Part shown: positions 17,823-26,282 of the stretch, one piece after another
Position numbering within the stretch: the stretch's first letter is position 1
Layout of the letters: every line of letters begins with the position of its first letter
NCBI GenBank assembly: GCA_003167495.1
Contig: PMSX01000301.1
Coordinates: 1 to 53,964, forward strand
Origin: Bryobacterales bacterium
GTDB taxonomy: Bacteria > Acidobacteriota > Terriglobia > Bryobacterales > Bryobacteraceae
Reading direction: 5' to 3'
Length of the DNA stretch: 53,964 bases
The notes under the pieces: generated by a model
What the model saw: the letters and a program-made list of their open reading frames with translations, nothing else
Told to the model about the DNA's origin: nothing
The model's database searches: none
Made by a program: the position numbers and the translations under genes

Positions 17823-18372
17823 ATGAAGTACCTTCCAGCCGCTTTCGTGTTAAGCGCCTTTGTCGCCGCTTTGCCTTTGTATGGGTCAAGAGTTCAAAGT
17901 CGGTTCTTCGATAGCCGACTTTTCTGTCACACAATTGGATGGGTCTCCGACGCAGTTCTCGAAACTGAAGGGGAATGTGACATTGGTTATGTTCATCTCC
18001 TTGCAGTGTCCCGTTTCGAACGCTTATGACGATCGAATGAACGTTCATAGCTATTAACGCGAACCGCACGGAACCAGCCGCCGCGGTGCAGGAACACGCG
18101 CGCGGGCATAATTTCCAATTCGCAGTTTACAAAGACGACAACAACGTGGTTGCCGACAGATTTGGCGCGACGGTGACGCCGGAGACGTACGTGGTCGATT
18201 CGGCGGGAGTGGTTCGGTATCACGGATCGATAGACGACTCGCAGATATTGAGCGCGTCACCACGAACCGCCTGCGTCTGGCGTTGGACGCCGTTATCGCC
18301 GGAAAGGAGCCTGCGCAGACGGAAACGAAGGCCTTCGGGTGCGCTATCAAGCGGGTAACGAAAGGCATATGA
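17823..18372 (+). pseudogene. Redoxin (thioredoxin-like) pseudogene
   Basis: Four fragments in shifting frames make one exported redoxin-like protein. They are a signal peptide MKYLPAAFVLSAFVAALPL from 17823; GQEFKVGSSIADFSV through LQCPVSNAYDDRMN in a second frame after a one-base insertion at 17883-17885; INANRTEPAAAVQEH through VTPETYVVDSAG in a third frame after an apparent deletion near 18045; and VTTNRLRLALDAVIAGKE with TKAFGCAIKRV in a fourth frame from about 18256. The CPVS active-site region remains. The last fragment ends TGA at 18370-18372, overlapping the TlpA-like start (ATGA), so the ancestor was the first gene of a redox operon. Confidence 0.8.
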
Positions 18373-18851
18373 AGCGGCGAAGCTGGATGATCGGGCTGGC
18401 GGCGTTGCTATGGCCCCAGCGAAGAGTCACAGCCGAAGAGGCTTTAACACAACTGGATGAACTACCATTCCGGCGCATGGTTGCGGGGCATCGAGGAAGA
18501 ATCCTGGTGGTGGACTTTTGGGCCACCTGGTGCTCATCGTGCCGTGAAGAAATGCCGAAACTGATAGCTTTGTTCCGGCTGGAGAAACACAAAGACGTCG
18601 ACCTAGTGACAGTGTCCTGTGACGAACCGGAGCAGGAGGCGGGGGCGGTTCAGTTTGTGAATAAACAAGGCGCGCGGGCGCCGCACTATGTAAGCGCCAA
18701 AAGCGATGAGGCGTTTATTAATGCGATAAACCCGAAATGGAGTGGCGCGTTACCCGCGTTATTTGTGTTCGACCGCAAAGGGAAACAGGTGCAATCATTC
18801 GTCGGCGAGACTGATGAAAAGCTGATCGAGGACCCAGTGAATCGGCTATGA
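18369..18851 (+). CDS. TlpA/ResA-like exported thiol-disulfide oxidoreductase
   Basis: A 160-residue protein with a short signal peptide (MKRRSWMIGLAALLW) and a thioredoxin fold carrying the active site FWATWCSSCREEMP. The cis-Pro loop is GALPALFVFDRKGKQ. It probably reduces or forms disulfides in the periplasm. The ATG at 18369 overlaps the dead redoxin's stop, supporting this start over an in-frame ATG 30 nt upstream. With its former partner destroyed, it may now depend on read-through or its own promoter. Its 3' end lies in a 17-bp palindrome. Confidence 0.85.
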   Translation: MKRRSWMIGLAALLWPQRRVTAEEALTQLDELPFRRMVAGHRGRILVVDFWATWCSSCREEMPKLIALFRLEKHKDVDLVTVSCDEPEQEAGAVQFVNKQGARAPHYVSAKSDEAFINAINPKWSGALPALFVFDRKGKQVQSFVGETDEKLIEDPVNRL

Positions 18852-18865
18852 TCACTTAGTGATCA
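18849..18865. promoter_or_regulatory. 17-bp palindrome across the TlpA-like stop codon
   Basis: TGATCACTTAGTGATCA has two 8-base arms that are perfect reverse complements around a central T. It covers the TlpA-like stop (TGA at 18849-18851) and lies 2 nt before the ATG of the next gene at 18868. It could be an operator or an RNA hairpin controlling ribosome access. No T-run follows. Confidence 0.4.
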
Positions 18866-18867
18866 AA

Positions 18868-19317
18868 ATGAGTAAAGTGTTGCTTGGGCTTTTGCTGGCG
18901 GTTTCCGCAGCGCCTCTGTTTGGGCAGGGTTCTCCACCGCACGGAGGTGCAGACCAGCCTTACGCGATGGAGTTCTATTACAAGACTCAGTGGGGACATC
19001 AGCAGGAGTTCCTGCAGCTGTTCTTGAAAAATCACTATCCTTTACTCAAAAAGCTCACCGAGACAGGGAGAGTGCTGAGTGTCAAGATTGAGACGCCGGC
19101 GAACCATTTGCCTGAGGATGCGCGGTGGGACTACCGAGTAACGATTCGATTTAAGAATGCGACGGTGGGCACGACGGCTAACCCGGCGGAAGAGTCGATG
19201 ATTAAGGAGTTGTGGCCGGATCAGGAGACTTACAAACGCGAGGAACAACGCCGATTCGAGATTCTGCTGGCGCATTGGGATGTTCCGGTGACGGATATTA
19301 CGCCGGCTGATAAATAA
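18868..19317 (+). CDS. Small exported hypothetical protein
   Basis: A 149-residue protein with a clear signal peptide (MSKVLLGLLLAVSAAPLFGQ) and a mature domain, AMEFYYKTQWGHQQEFLQLF through YRVTIRFKN. The strand-helix pattern resembles a dimeric alpha-beta barrel (EthD/ABM-like), though I cannot assign a family. The ATG at 18868 is chosen over a GTG at 18859 because it begins directly with the signal peptide. It is downstream of the TlpA-like gene and converges with purK, with the two stop codons one base apart. Confidence 0.65.
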   Translation: MSKVLLGLLLAVSAAPLFGQGSPPHGGADQPYAMEFYYKTQWGHQQEFLQLFLKNHYPLLKKLTETGRVLSVKIETPANHLPEDARWDYRVTIRFKNATVGTTANPAEESMIKELWPDQETYKREEQRRFEILLAHWDVPVTDITPADK

Positions 19318-19318
19318 T

Positions 19319-20446
19319 CTACAACGCTTTGAAAGCCAGGTTGGCGTCGGTGAGGGCCTGCTCGACGTTCGCTGCGAGCGCAGTGAGGTGACCCATTTTG
19401 CGCCCAGGGCGAGGCGCGAGTTTGCCGTAGAGGTGCAGTTTTACGTTGGGGATTGCGGTAGCGGCGACCCAATTGGGTTCGCCTTTGGTCCATTGATCGC
19501 CCAGCAGGTTGATCATGGCAGCGGGAGAAAGCTGTGCGGGAGAGCCGAGAGGCAGGCCACAGACGGCCCGCAACTGTTGCTCAAACTGGCTAGTGACGCT
19601 GGCGTCAAACGTAAAGTGGCCGGAATTGTGAGGACGCGGGGCGAGTTCGTTGATCAGCAGACGCCCGTCTTTTGTCACAAAAAACTCGACGCAGAGGACG
19701 CCTACTACGCCGAGCGTTTCGAGAACGGTGCGAGTGATGTCGAAAGCGGCGTGTGAGACGGAATTGGGAACGCGGGCGGGAGCGAGTGACACGCGCAAAA
19801 TGCCGTCGCGATGCTGATTCTCAATGACGCCGTAATGAATGAATGAGCCGTCGGCTCCGCGCGCAGCGACGACAGAGATTTCGCGTTCGAAATCGACAAA
19901 GGCTTCGAGTACCGACTCACTTTGAGCGACTGTCTTCCAGGCTGCCGGGAAATCCGCAGTGCCGGCGATGCGGTGTTGACCTTTACCGTCGTAGCCGAAA
20001 TCGGCAGTCTTGAGAATGGCGGGAAGGCCGATCTCCGAAGCTGCTTTCGCGAGATCGTCTAGGCTGGTGACTCGGCGAAATGGGGTGAGTGGGAGGCCGG
20101 CGTTGGCGAGGAATGTCTTTTCGCGGAGGCGATGTTGGGTGGTGTGCAGAATGTGTCCGGCGGGGCGAACCGGAGCGCAGCGTTCGGCCGCGGCCGCGGT
20201 GTTGGCGGGAACATTTTCAAACTCAAATGTAACTACTGAGACCGCGGAGGCGAATTTGGCGATGGCGTCGAGGTCTTCATAGGCCGCGTTGATTTCGAGA
20301 TCGGCGACTTGGCCGGTGGGGGTGTCCTGATCAGGCGAGAGAGTGTGGACGCGATAGCCCATGCGGCGGGCGGCAATGGCAAACATGCGTCCCAGTTGCC
20401 CGCTGCCGAGAACACCTATGGCGCTGCCGGGCAGGATGGGCTTCAA
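19319..20446 (-). CDS. purK: N5-carboxyaminoimidazole ribonucleotide synthase
   Basis: A 375-residue ATP-grasp enzyme that makes N5-CAIR from AIR, ATP and bicarbonate in purine synthesis. The start GVLGSGQLGRMFAIAARRMG is the PurK signature, and ATP-grasp blocks include ILKTADFGYDGKGQ, EAFVDFEREISVVAAR and LLINELAPRPHNSGH. Length is typical. The start overlaps the purE stop by 4 nt (ATGA), so the two are translationally coupled. Confidence 0.96.
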   Translation of the reverse strand: MKPILPGSAIGVLGSGQLGRMFAIAARRMGYRVHTLSPDQDTPTGQVADLEINAAYEDLDAIAKFASAVSVVTFEFENVPANTAAAAERCAPVRPAGHILHTTQHRLREKTFLANAGLPLTPFRRVTSLDDLAKAASEIGLPAILKTADFGYDGKGQHRIAGTADFPAAWKTVAQSESVLEAFVDFEREISVVAARGADGSFIHYGVIENQHRDGILRVSLAPARVPNSVSHAAFDITRTVLETLGVVGVLCVEFFVTKDGRLLINELAPRPHNSGHFTFDASVTSQFEQQLRAVCGLPLGSPAQLSPAAMINLLGDQWTKGEPNWVAATAIPNVKLHLYGKLAPRPGRKMGHLTALAANVEQALTDANLAFKAL

Positions 20447-20958
20447 AGGTTGCGGTCTCCGAGAACGGTTTCGGTTTGCTGTTTGCGATAGGCCTCAAGG
20501 CGGGTTCTGACGGCGGGATATTTAAGTCCTAGAATGGCGGCGGCGAGGAGCGCTGCGTTCGCCGCGCCGGGAGGTCCAATGGCGAGCGTACCTACCGGCA
20601 CACCGGCGGGCATTTGCACGATGGAAAGCAGTGAGTCGATTCCGCTCAACATGCTGCTGCGAATGGGAACGCCTAAGACCGGCAGCGGCGTGTGCGCGGC
20701 CACCATGCCTGGGAGATGTGCCGCGCCACCCGCCGCGGCAATGATCACCTCCAAGCCGCGGGAGACGGCGGTTTTCGCGTAGTCGGCCATCCAATCGGGT
20801 GTGCGATGCGCGGAGACGATTGTACACTCGTGAGGGATGCCCAGAGCTTCTAGCATGTCACTCGTGCGGGAGATGGTCTCCCAATCTGACTTGCTGCCCA
20901 TAATCACACCCACCAGAGGGTTGTCGGAGGAGGGCAAGGCGTGACTGCTGCTGCTCAT
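20443..20958 (-). CDS. purE: N5-CAIR mutase
   Basis: A 171-residue class I PurE that converts N5-CAIR to CAIR. The motifs VGVIMGSKSDWET and SAHRTPDWM carry the catalytic Ser/His region, and AAAGGAAHLPGMVAAHT and GIDSLLSIVQMPAGVPVGT complete the family pattern. It is paired with purK, as expected for class I PurE. It lies 23 nt after the isocitrate dehydrogenase gene and may share its transcript. Confidence 0.96.
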   Translation of the reverse strand: MSSSSHALPSSDNPLVGVIMGSKSDWETISRTSDMLEALGIPHECTIVSAHRTPDWMADYAKTAVSRGLEVIIAAAGGAAHLPGMVAAHTPLPVLGVPIRSSMLSGIDSLLSIVQMPAGVPVGTLAIGPPGAANAALLAAAILGLKYPAVRTRLEAYRKQQTETVLGDRNL

Positions 20959-20981
20959 ATTGGTGTTTATCTGGAAGCCGG

Positions 20982-22433
20982 TTATTCTCCTTCAGAGACA
21001 AACCCTTTTTGTCCGTCGAAGGTGTAGAGATTCTCAATTTTGATGAAATCGAGATGCGCTTTCCCGGTGCGATCAAGCAGGCTTACGATTTGCGCGTGCG
21101 AAATGACGCCACCCTGGGTCTCACTCATAAAGCGGGCGCGCCAGTGGTCAGTGCAGAAGGTTTCTTCGAAACCGTTGGGATAGACCTTGGTGCCGCGATT
21201 GGAGAGGGCGAACATTTTGAGGCCGTCGCCATTGAAGGCTTCGAGTTTCTTGCCGAACTGGACCGGATTGCGATCTTTGGAATCAAAGAAGACGTCGACG
21301 CCCACCAACTCTTTGTTCTGGGGCACAACGGCTTTCAGCGCTTGATGAAGGGCCTTGTTGGGTTCGCGCGAATAGGCGACGGGCTTCAAGTGCTCGGGTT
21401 TCTTACCCATGCGGGCCACGACGGCTTCGGCGAATTCTTTGGTGCCGACTTTCTGCTTGCTGATGCCATCTTTATAAATGTCGTACGTGTGAATGCCATC
21501 CTCCAGAGTGCGCAGCCAGGCGTTATGAACAAGTTCGGCGACGTCGGGTTGTCCGATATGGACCAGCATGAGCACGCCACCGAGGAGCAGGCCTGAGGGA
21601 TTCGCGAGATTCTGCCCAGCGCGGCGCGGGGCGGAGCCGTGAATGGCTTCGAACATAGCGCAACGGTCGCCAATGTTGGCAGAGCCGGCGAGACCGACGG
21701 AGCCAGCGATTTGCGCGGCGACGTCGGAGAGAATGTCGCCATAGAGGTTGGGCATGATGATGACGTCGAAGGCTTCCGGGGTGTCGGCCATTTTGGCTGC
21801 GCCGATGTCGACGATCCAGAATTCCTTTTGGAACTCGGGATACTCTGCGCCGATTTCATCGAAGACCTTGTGGAAGAGGCCATCGGTGAACTTCATGATA
21901 TTGTCTTTGGCGAAGCAAGTGACTTTCTTGCGATTGTTTTGGCGGGCGTATTCGAAGCCATAGCGGACGATTTTTTCTGTGCCGGGGCGGGAGATGAGTT
22001 TGAGGCACTGGTAGACTTCGTCCGTTTGGCGGTGTTCGATACCTGCGTAGAGATCTTCTTCGTTTTCGCGAACGATCACTACGTCCATGCCGGGATGTTT
22101 GGTTTGAACGTAGGGATGATAGGAGACGCAGGGGCGGATGTTGGCATAGAGGCCGAGGGTTTTGCGGGTAGTGACGTTCAGAGACTTGAAGCCGCCGCCT
22201 TGGGGTGTGGTGATGGGGGCTTTGAAGAAGACTTTGGTGCGGCGGAGCGATTCCCAGGAACTGGGTTCGATACCGGCGTTAGTGCCGCGCAGGTAGACTT
22301 TTTCGCCGATTTCAATAGTCTCCTCCTGAATGCGCGCGCCAGCAGCCTTCATGATCTGGAGTGAGGCGGCCATGATTTCGGGGCCGATGCCGTCGCCATG
22401 CGCGACGGTAATGGGGACAAGATTCGATGCCAT
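20982..22433 (-). CDS. icd: NADP-dependent isocitrate dehydrogenase
   Basis: A 483-residue member of the isocitrate/isopropylmalate dehydrogenase family, oxidatively decarboxylating isocitrate to 2-oxoglutarate. Seen are VAHGDGIGPEIM at the start, the substrate Arg cluster (GLYANIRPCVSYHP), the catalytic region VIVRENEEDLYAGIEHR, and the metal/cofactor block MPNLYGDILSDVAAQIAG with EAIHGSAPRRAGQ. It carries an extra C-terminal domain of about 130 residues, as in the Thermus-type enzyme, which is longer than the E. coli form. NADP preference is inferred from this subgroup. Confidence 0.92.
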   Translation of the reverse strand: MASNLVPITVAHGDGIGPEIMAASLQIMKAAGARIQEETIEIGEKVYLRGTNAGIEPSSWESLRRTKVFFKAPITTPQGGGFKSLNVTTRKTLGLYANIRPCVSYHPYVQTKHPGMDVVIVRENEEDLYAGIEHRQTDEVYQCLKLISRPGTEKIVRYGFEYARQNNRKKVTCFAKDNIMKFTDGLFHKVFDEIGAEYPEFQKEFWIVDIGAAKMADTPEAFDVIIMPNLYGDILSDVAAQIAGSVGLAGSANIGDRCAMFEAIHGSAPRRAGQNLANPSGLLLGGVLMLVHIGQPDVAELVHNAWLRTLEDGIHTYDIYKDGISKQKVGTKEFAEAVVARMGKKPEHLKPVAYSREPNKALHQALKAVVPQNKELVGVDVFFDSKDRNPVQFGKKLEAFNGDGLKMFALSNRGTKVYPNGFEETFCTDHWRARFMSETQGGVISHAQIVSLLDRTGKAHLDFIKIENLYTFDGQKGFVSEGE

Positions 22434-22497
22434 GTGTACAGTGCTATTAAATCAGACTGGGCAAACGGGAAACAGCTAAGGCGCACGATCGAACAGC

Positions 22498-23196
22498 CTA
22501 TGGGCACTCCGTCGCATCTACGTATTGCAAGCCGAGTTGCTCGAGTTTCTGGCGCATACCGTAAATATCGAGGCCTAACTCTCCGGCTGCTAATCGCGTT
22601 CTGACCTTGGCTTCGCGTTCTTCTCGCTCCAGGGAAACCGCGATTACTCGCTCTATCTCGGCCCGTGGGACGACCACCACTCCATCGTCATCTCCCACAA
22701 CGGCGTCACCTGGAATTACGGCCGTTCCCGCGCACACAACCGGCACGTTCACTGAGCCGAGAGTGGCCTTTACCGAGCCTTTTGCGGAAACTGTTTTCGA
22801 CCATACGGGGAAATTCATGGCAGTGAGCTCAGCCACGTCGCGGCACCCGGAATCAATGACGGCGGCCACTCCTCCATGCGCCCGAAATGAGGTGGCGAGC
22901 AGTTCGCCCAACATAGCGTCAGTGTTGGCAGAACTGAGTGCCACCACAATCACGTCGCCTGGCTGGCACAGCTCCGCCGCCACGTGCATCATCAGATTAT
23001 CGCCAGGATGAGCGAGTACGGTGAGCGCGCTACCCGCCGCTCTCGCGCCCGGAAAGATCGGCCTCATACAAGCAAGCAATCCCGTTCGATCTTGTGCTTC
23101 GTGAATGGTGGCGACGCTAAACTGCCTAAGGCGATTCAGCTGCTCCGCCGCCGGGCGTTTGATATTCCGCACCGCCAGACTTTTCATGTCTCCCAT
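22498..23196 (-). CDS. RraA-like / HMG-CHA aldolase family protein
   Basis: A 232-residue protein of the RraA/LigK fold. Family blocks are SVATIHEAQDRTG, GSALTVLAHPGDNLMMH, PGDVIVVALSS, GELLATSFRAHGGVAAVIDSG (with the metal-binding region GCRDVAEL), and PGDAVVGDDDGVVVVP near the C-terminus. Members are either RNase E inhibitors or class II aldolases acting on pyruvate-derived acids. Its length and DDDGV block fit the aldolase-like group better than the short E. coli RraA. The start at 23196 is tentative (23187 is also possible). It lies 19 nt after the RDD gene, so it may be the last gene of the long operon. Confidence 0.85.
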   Translation of the reverse strand: MGDMKSLAVRNIKRPAAEQLNRLRQFSVATIHEAQDRTGLLACMRPIFPGARAAGSALTVLAHPGDNLMMHVAAELCQPGDVIVVALSSANTDAMLGELLATSFRAHGGVAAVIDSGCRDVAELTAMNFPVWSKTVSAKGSVKATLGSVNVPVVCAGTAVIPGDAVVGDDDGVVVVPRAEIERVIAVSLEREEREAKVRTRLAAGELGLDIYGMRQKLEQLGLQYVDATECP

Positions 23197-23215
23197 ATTG
23201 CCACGCAAGGATGCA

Positions 23216-24010
23216 CTAGCGTGTAACTCTCGCCTTGCGGGTTACAGCGGAGGTGAGCGCAATCTGTAGCGCATTTCTCACATAGCGCTCATCGGTCAGC
23301 GCGGCGGTGACTTCATCGGGGAATTTCACCAAAGCGCGAAAGCGGTCGGCGAGGAGGCGGAATATCTCGAGCTTCACATCGGGCGCGAGTTTGTCACGCC
23401 GCAAGAGTGCCTGGCAAGCCAGTTCAACCAACTCCGGCGTGATTTGTTGCCGCAGCCGGGCGGCCAAGTGGGGCACTGAGGTGAGCGAGTTGAACTTATC
23501 GTCGAGGTTCAGACGCAGCAGGTCGGGCAGCACCGGGCGCCGTTGCTGCACCACAATGGTATTGGCCACGATGTCGCCCAATCGCTGATGACGCTTGGTT
23601 AGAAGCACGGCCATTCCGCCGACAAGATAAGGCCCAGGCAGCGAATCCACGGCTCGCATTAAATTACGGACCGCGATCTGCGACGCTTGCAGTTTTAAGC
23701 CATTGGCGTCCATCACCTTGATTGAAAGGACGCGCTTGCCCAGCGTTTGCCCGTGCCACATCCACTCAAACACAATGCCGTAGCCGATGGTAATTACAAA
23801 GTACCCGAGCACCGACAGCGCGGCCATACTATCGGGACTCACCCAGCCAACGACGGGTGCAATTTTATCGAAGGCAGCGGTGATGGTTGAGATGGCTGCC
23901 AGGTCTATCAGCAACGCAAGAAAGCGCGCCACCGCGCCCGCCAGCGGCAGTGCGAAACGGACGCCTTCGGGCGTTTCAATCATCACCGCATTGGCTGTCA
24001 CAGCTGTCAA
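23216..24010 (-). CDS. RDD family membrane protein (operon 3' end)
   Basis: A 264-residue membrane protein with the RDD signature (GAVARFLALLIDLAAIS, then MWHGQTLGKRVLSIKVMD and KRHQRLGDIVANTIVVQ). There are three likely membrane helices in the first 150 residues, followed by a cytoplasmic helical tail of about 100 residues. RDD proteins are small multi-pass proteins of uncertain role. A 4-nt overlap with the SpoIIM-like gene puts it in the same translational unit. It is the second RDD protein of the operon; the first (31764-32369) carries a zinc ribbon instead of the tail. Confidence 0.88.
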   Translation of the reverse strand: MTAVTANAVMIETPEGVRFALPLAGAVARFLALLIDLAAISTITAAFDKIAPVVGWVSPDSMAALSVLGYFVITIGYGIVFEWMWHGQTLGKRVLSIKVMDANGLKLQASQIAVRNLMRAVDSLPGPYLVGGMAVLLTKRHQRLGDIVANTIVVQQRRPVLPDLLRLNLDDKFNSLTSVPHLAARLRQQITPELVELACQALLRRDKLAPDVKLEIFRLLADRFRALVKFPDEVTAALTDERYVRNALQIALTSAVTRKARVTR

Positions 24011-24993
24011 GTTCTGCCCGCCCTCGTGAGAAAGAGAGTGAGCACGGTCAACTCCACCAAGCCAAAAGCGATCTTCCAGCTATAAGGTAAGACCGGGTAA
24101 TGATACTGGGAAATGAATGCTTCGATGATGCCAGCCCAAACCAGCATCACACCGAATCCGCCGGCGAGTGTGAGGACGTCAGGCAGCACAGTGCGAAGCC
24201 GCGCGCGCCTGGTTGAAGATTCTCCCCAGCCAATCAGGGCAGAGGCCAGCACAAAGCCCGCTTGCCCGGCTACCAAAATGGCGGGGATTTCGATCACTCC
24301 ATGAGGCAGGAGCCACCCAAGCAAAAACTGGGTTTGGCCTGCGTAGACGTAATCAACGGCCACCGCGCCAAGAATGACTCCGTTGTAAAACAACATAATG
24401 ACAGTGCCCACACCCCAACTCACCCCTAGTGCAAGGGTGAGGAGTGAGATCCGGATGTTATGAGTCATTAATTGAGCGGAGAAAGTTTCTTTGTGGCCAC
24501 TGAGACGGTCGGTTTTGGCGGTTTCCTCTTTTTTGACTCGGTCAGCCGGCGATCCGAGCAAATTCCTGAAGGGCATGATTACGTTCTTGGTACTGCTATC
24601 GGCCACGATCACGCTCCAGCCGAACGCAGCTCCCGCGACTGTGAGCGCCACGGCGAGTGCAAAAGCTCGTGCGTGTTTACGAAACGTACGCGGAAAGGTC
24701 CGAAAAAGCCAGTGAAACGGGCGAAAACGTTGCGCGGCCACGCGGTTCGGATGGCACTCGGCATAGGCGCGGGCCACTAGAGACTCCAGGAACTCCGTGG
24801 TTTTTGGCTCGGCCGAGAATGTCGACAAACGCGCGAGCGCCGATGCCGCACGCTGGTAGAGGTATTCGAGCCGGGTGACTTGCTGGAGAGTGAGTCGCTC
24901 ATATCGATCGTCGTCGATCAGGTCGAGCAACTTATTTAGCTCCTCCCAATACGGCCTTTCCGTTTTGAGAAAACGAGGAAGATCGAGGATCAC
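24007..24993 (-). CDS. SpoIIM-like (stage II sporulation M) membrane protein
   Basis: A 328-residue protein. A soluble helical N-terminus (FLKTERPYWEELNKLLDLID, VTRLEYLYQRAASALARL) is followed by five or so membrane helices, with the SpoIIM-type stretch MTHNIRISLLTLALGVSWGVG and LLPHGVIEIPAILVAGQAGF. In spore formers SpoIIM works with a peptidoglycan hydrolase complex in engulfment; here no sporulation is implied, as this family is widespread beside MoxR and DUF58 genes. It overlaps both neighbours by 4 nt. Confidence 0.88.
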   Translation of the reverse strand: MILDLPRFLKTERPYWEELNKLLDLIDDDRYERLTLQQVTRLEYLYQRAASALARLSTFSAEPKTTEFLESLVARAYAECHPNRVAAQRFRPFHWLFRTFPRTFRKHARAFALAVALTVAGAAFGWSVIVADSSTKNVIMPFRNLLGSPADRVKKEETAKTDRLSGHKETFSAQLMTHNIRISLLTLALGVSWGVGTVIMLFYNGVILGAVAVDYVYAGQTQFLLGWLLPHGVIEIPAILVAGQAGFVLASALIGWGESSTRRARLRTVLPDVLTLAGGFGVMLVWAGIIEAFISQYHYPVLPYSWKIAFGLVELTVLTLFLTRAGRT

Positions 24994-26282
24994 AAGGCTT
25001 GCCTCCTCTTCACGTCATTGTATTGCCGGACTAAATCTAAGCCGACTGAGCCGGGCGTGAGGAGTGACATGCTTACGCCCAGGCGGCCCAAGTTGCGTTC
25101 CAGGTCTTTTAATGTGACCCACTGCAGGTGTCCCGCCAGCCGCGTGCTGATTTCATCCTTATTTTCAGGCAACTGGCCGGAGAACAAAGGTCGTACGTCC
25201 TGATCATTGAGGCGGTTGACTAAAACGACGTGGCGCCGAGACAGGAGATGCACATCGCGGAGAAATGCCTCCGCCAACATTGGATCGGCCAGGTCTGTGA
25301 GGAATAACAGCAGCGAGCGACGCCGCACACGCAATTGTAGAAAGGAAAATAGCTCGGCGAAATCGGGTGAGACAGAACTGGGCTGCAAATCGAAAATTGC
25401 ATCGCGGCAACGCGCGAAATGCAGCTTGCCGCGGGCGGGCGAGACGAAATGATCCACACGGTTGCTGAACGAGACTAAACCGAAATTGTCACCGTTATTC
25501 TCCGAGGCCAGGGCGAGCATCAGGGCCGCGCTTACATATTGCTCGACCGCACCGCTGCGGGCACCGAGGCGCGATGAATCAATCACGGCGTATACATCCT
25601 GCGTGCGCTCCACCTGAAACACACGCACAATGGGCCGGCCGCGGCGAGCGCTTGCTTTCCACGCAATTTCGTCGTAGCTATCGCCCGGCGCATACTCGCG
25701 CAAGCGCTCAAATTCGCGACCGCGCCCGATGACGCGTTGCGTGCGCAGCCCGCCCGTCTTCTTCATGAGCAAGAGCTTTCCGCCGGGTTCGCGCTCCAGA
25801 TCTGGAAAAACACGAATCGCCGTTTTGATCTCCTTTGCTCCTCGGACATGCCAGAGCCGTAATGGCGACCGAGCGCGCAAGTAGCAAAGTGTTACTTCAT
25901 AGCGTCCGCGCTCCTGCGGGAGACAGGCGAACTCCGCTGTGGTCTCACTCTGTGCGAGAGTGGCGATCTTGGTGGATGTAGTGAGACCTAGCGGTAGGTC
26001 GAGACTCGCCTCCAAAGGAGACGAGATCCGCTCTCTCCCAGACACGGCAAGAGTGAACTGAGCAGGCCGGGCCTTGAACCATTTCAAGAAAGTTGCCGCG
26101 GAAACAGTCGTTCTGGCCAATTGTTGTCCCGCGAGCGATGCGTCCACCGCGGCGACCACAGTTAGAACAAACACAAGGAAAATGCAGGGTAGCGCCCACT
26201 GGGGTGCGAGCGAGGCTAGCGCGCACGCCGGCACCACAAGCACGGCGCTCAACAGAATCAGCCATGAACTGGGCGCGATCAT
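24990..26282 (-). CDS. DUF58 (vWA-like) domain protein
   Basis: A 430-residue protein. Two N-terminal membrane helices (LLSAVLVVPACALASLAPQ, then PCIFLVFVLTVVAAVDAS) are followed by a beta-rich region and the DUF58 core (REFERLREYAPGDSYDEIAW, ASARRGRPIVRVFQ). The vWA-like segment starts VYAVIDSSRLGA, where the usual metal-site D-x-S-x-S is only partly kept (D-S-S). DUF58 proteins are thought to be partners or substrates of MoxR ATPases, which matches the next gene upstream with a 4-nt overlap. Confidence 0.9.
   Translation of the reverse strand: MIAPSSWLILLSAVLVVPACALASLAPQWALPCIFLVFVLTVVAAVDASLAGQQLARTTVSAATFLKWFKARPAQFTLAVSGRERISSPLEASLDLPLGLTTSTKIATLAQSETTAEFACLPQERGRYEVTLCYLRARSPLRLWHVRGAKEIKTAIRVFPDLEREPGGKLLLMKKTGGLRTQRVIGRGREFERLREYAPGDSYDEIAWKASARRGRPIVRVFQVERTQDVYAVIDSSRLGARSGAVEQYVSAALMLALASENNGDNFGLVSFSNRVDHFVSPARGKLHFARCRDAIFDLQPSSVSPDFAELFSFLQLRVRRRSLLLFLTDLADPMLAEAFLRDVHLLSRRHVVLVNRLNDQDVRPLFSGQLPENKDEISTRLAGHLQWVTLKDLERNLGRLGVSMSLLTPGSVGLDLVRQYNDVKRRQAL

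Noticed and set aside
21639..22364. 241-residue plus-strand frame opposite icd
   Set aside because: Antisense shadow of isocitrate dehydrogenase with no family signature.
23216..24993. Sporulation capacity suggested by SpoIIM
   Set aside because: The SpoIIM-like family is widespread in non-sporulating bacteria beside MoxR and DUF58 genes; no other sporulation gene is present.
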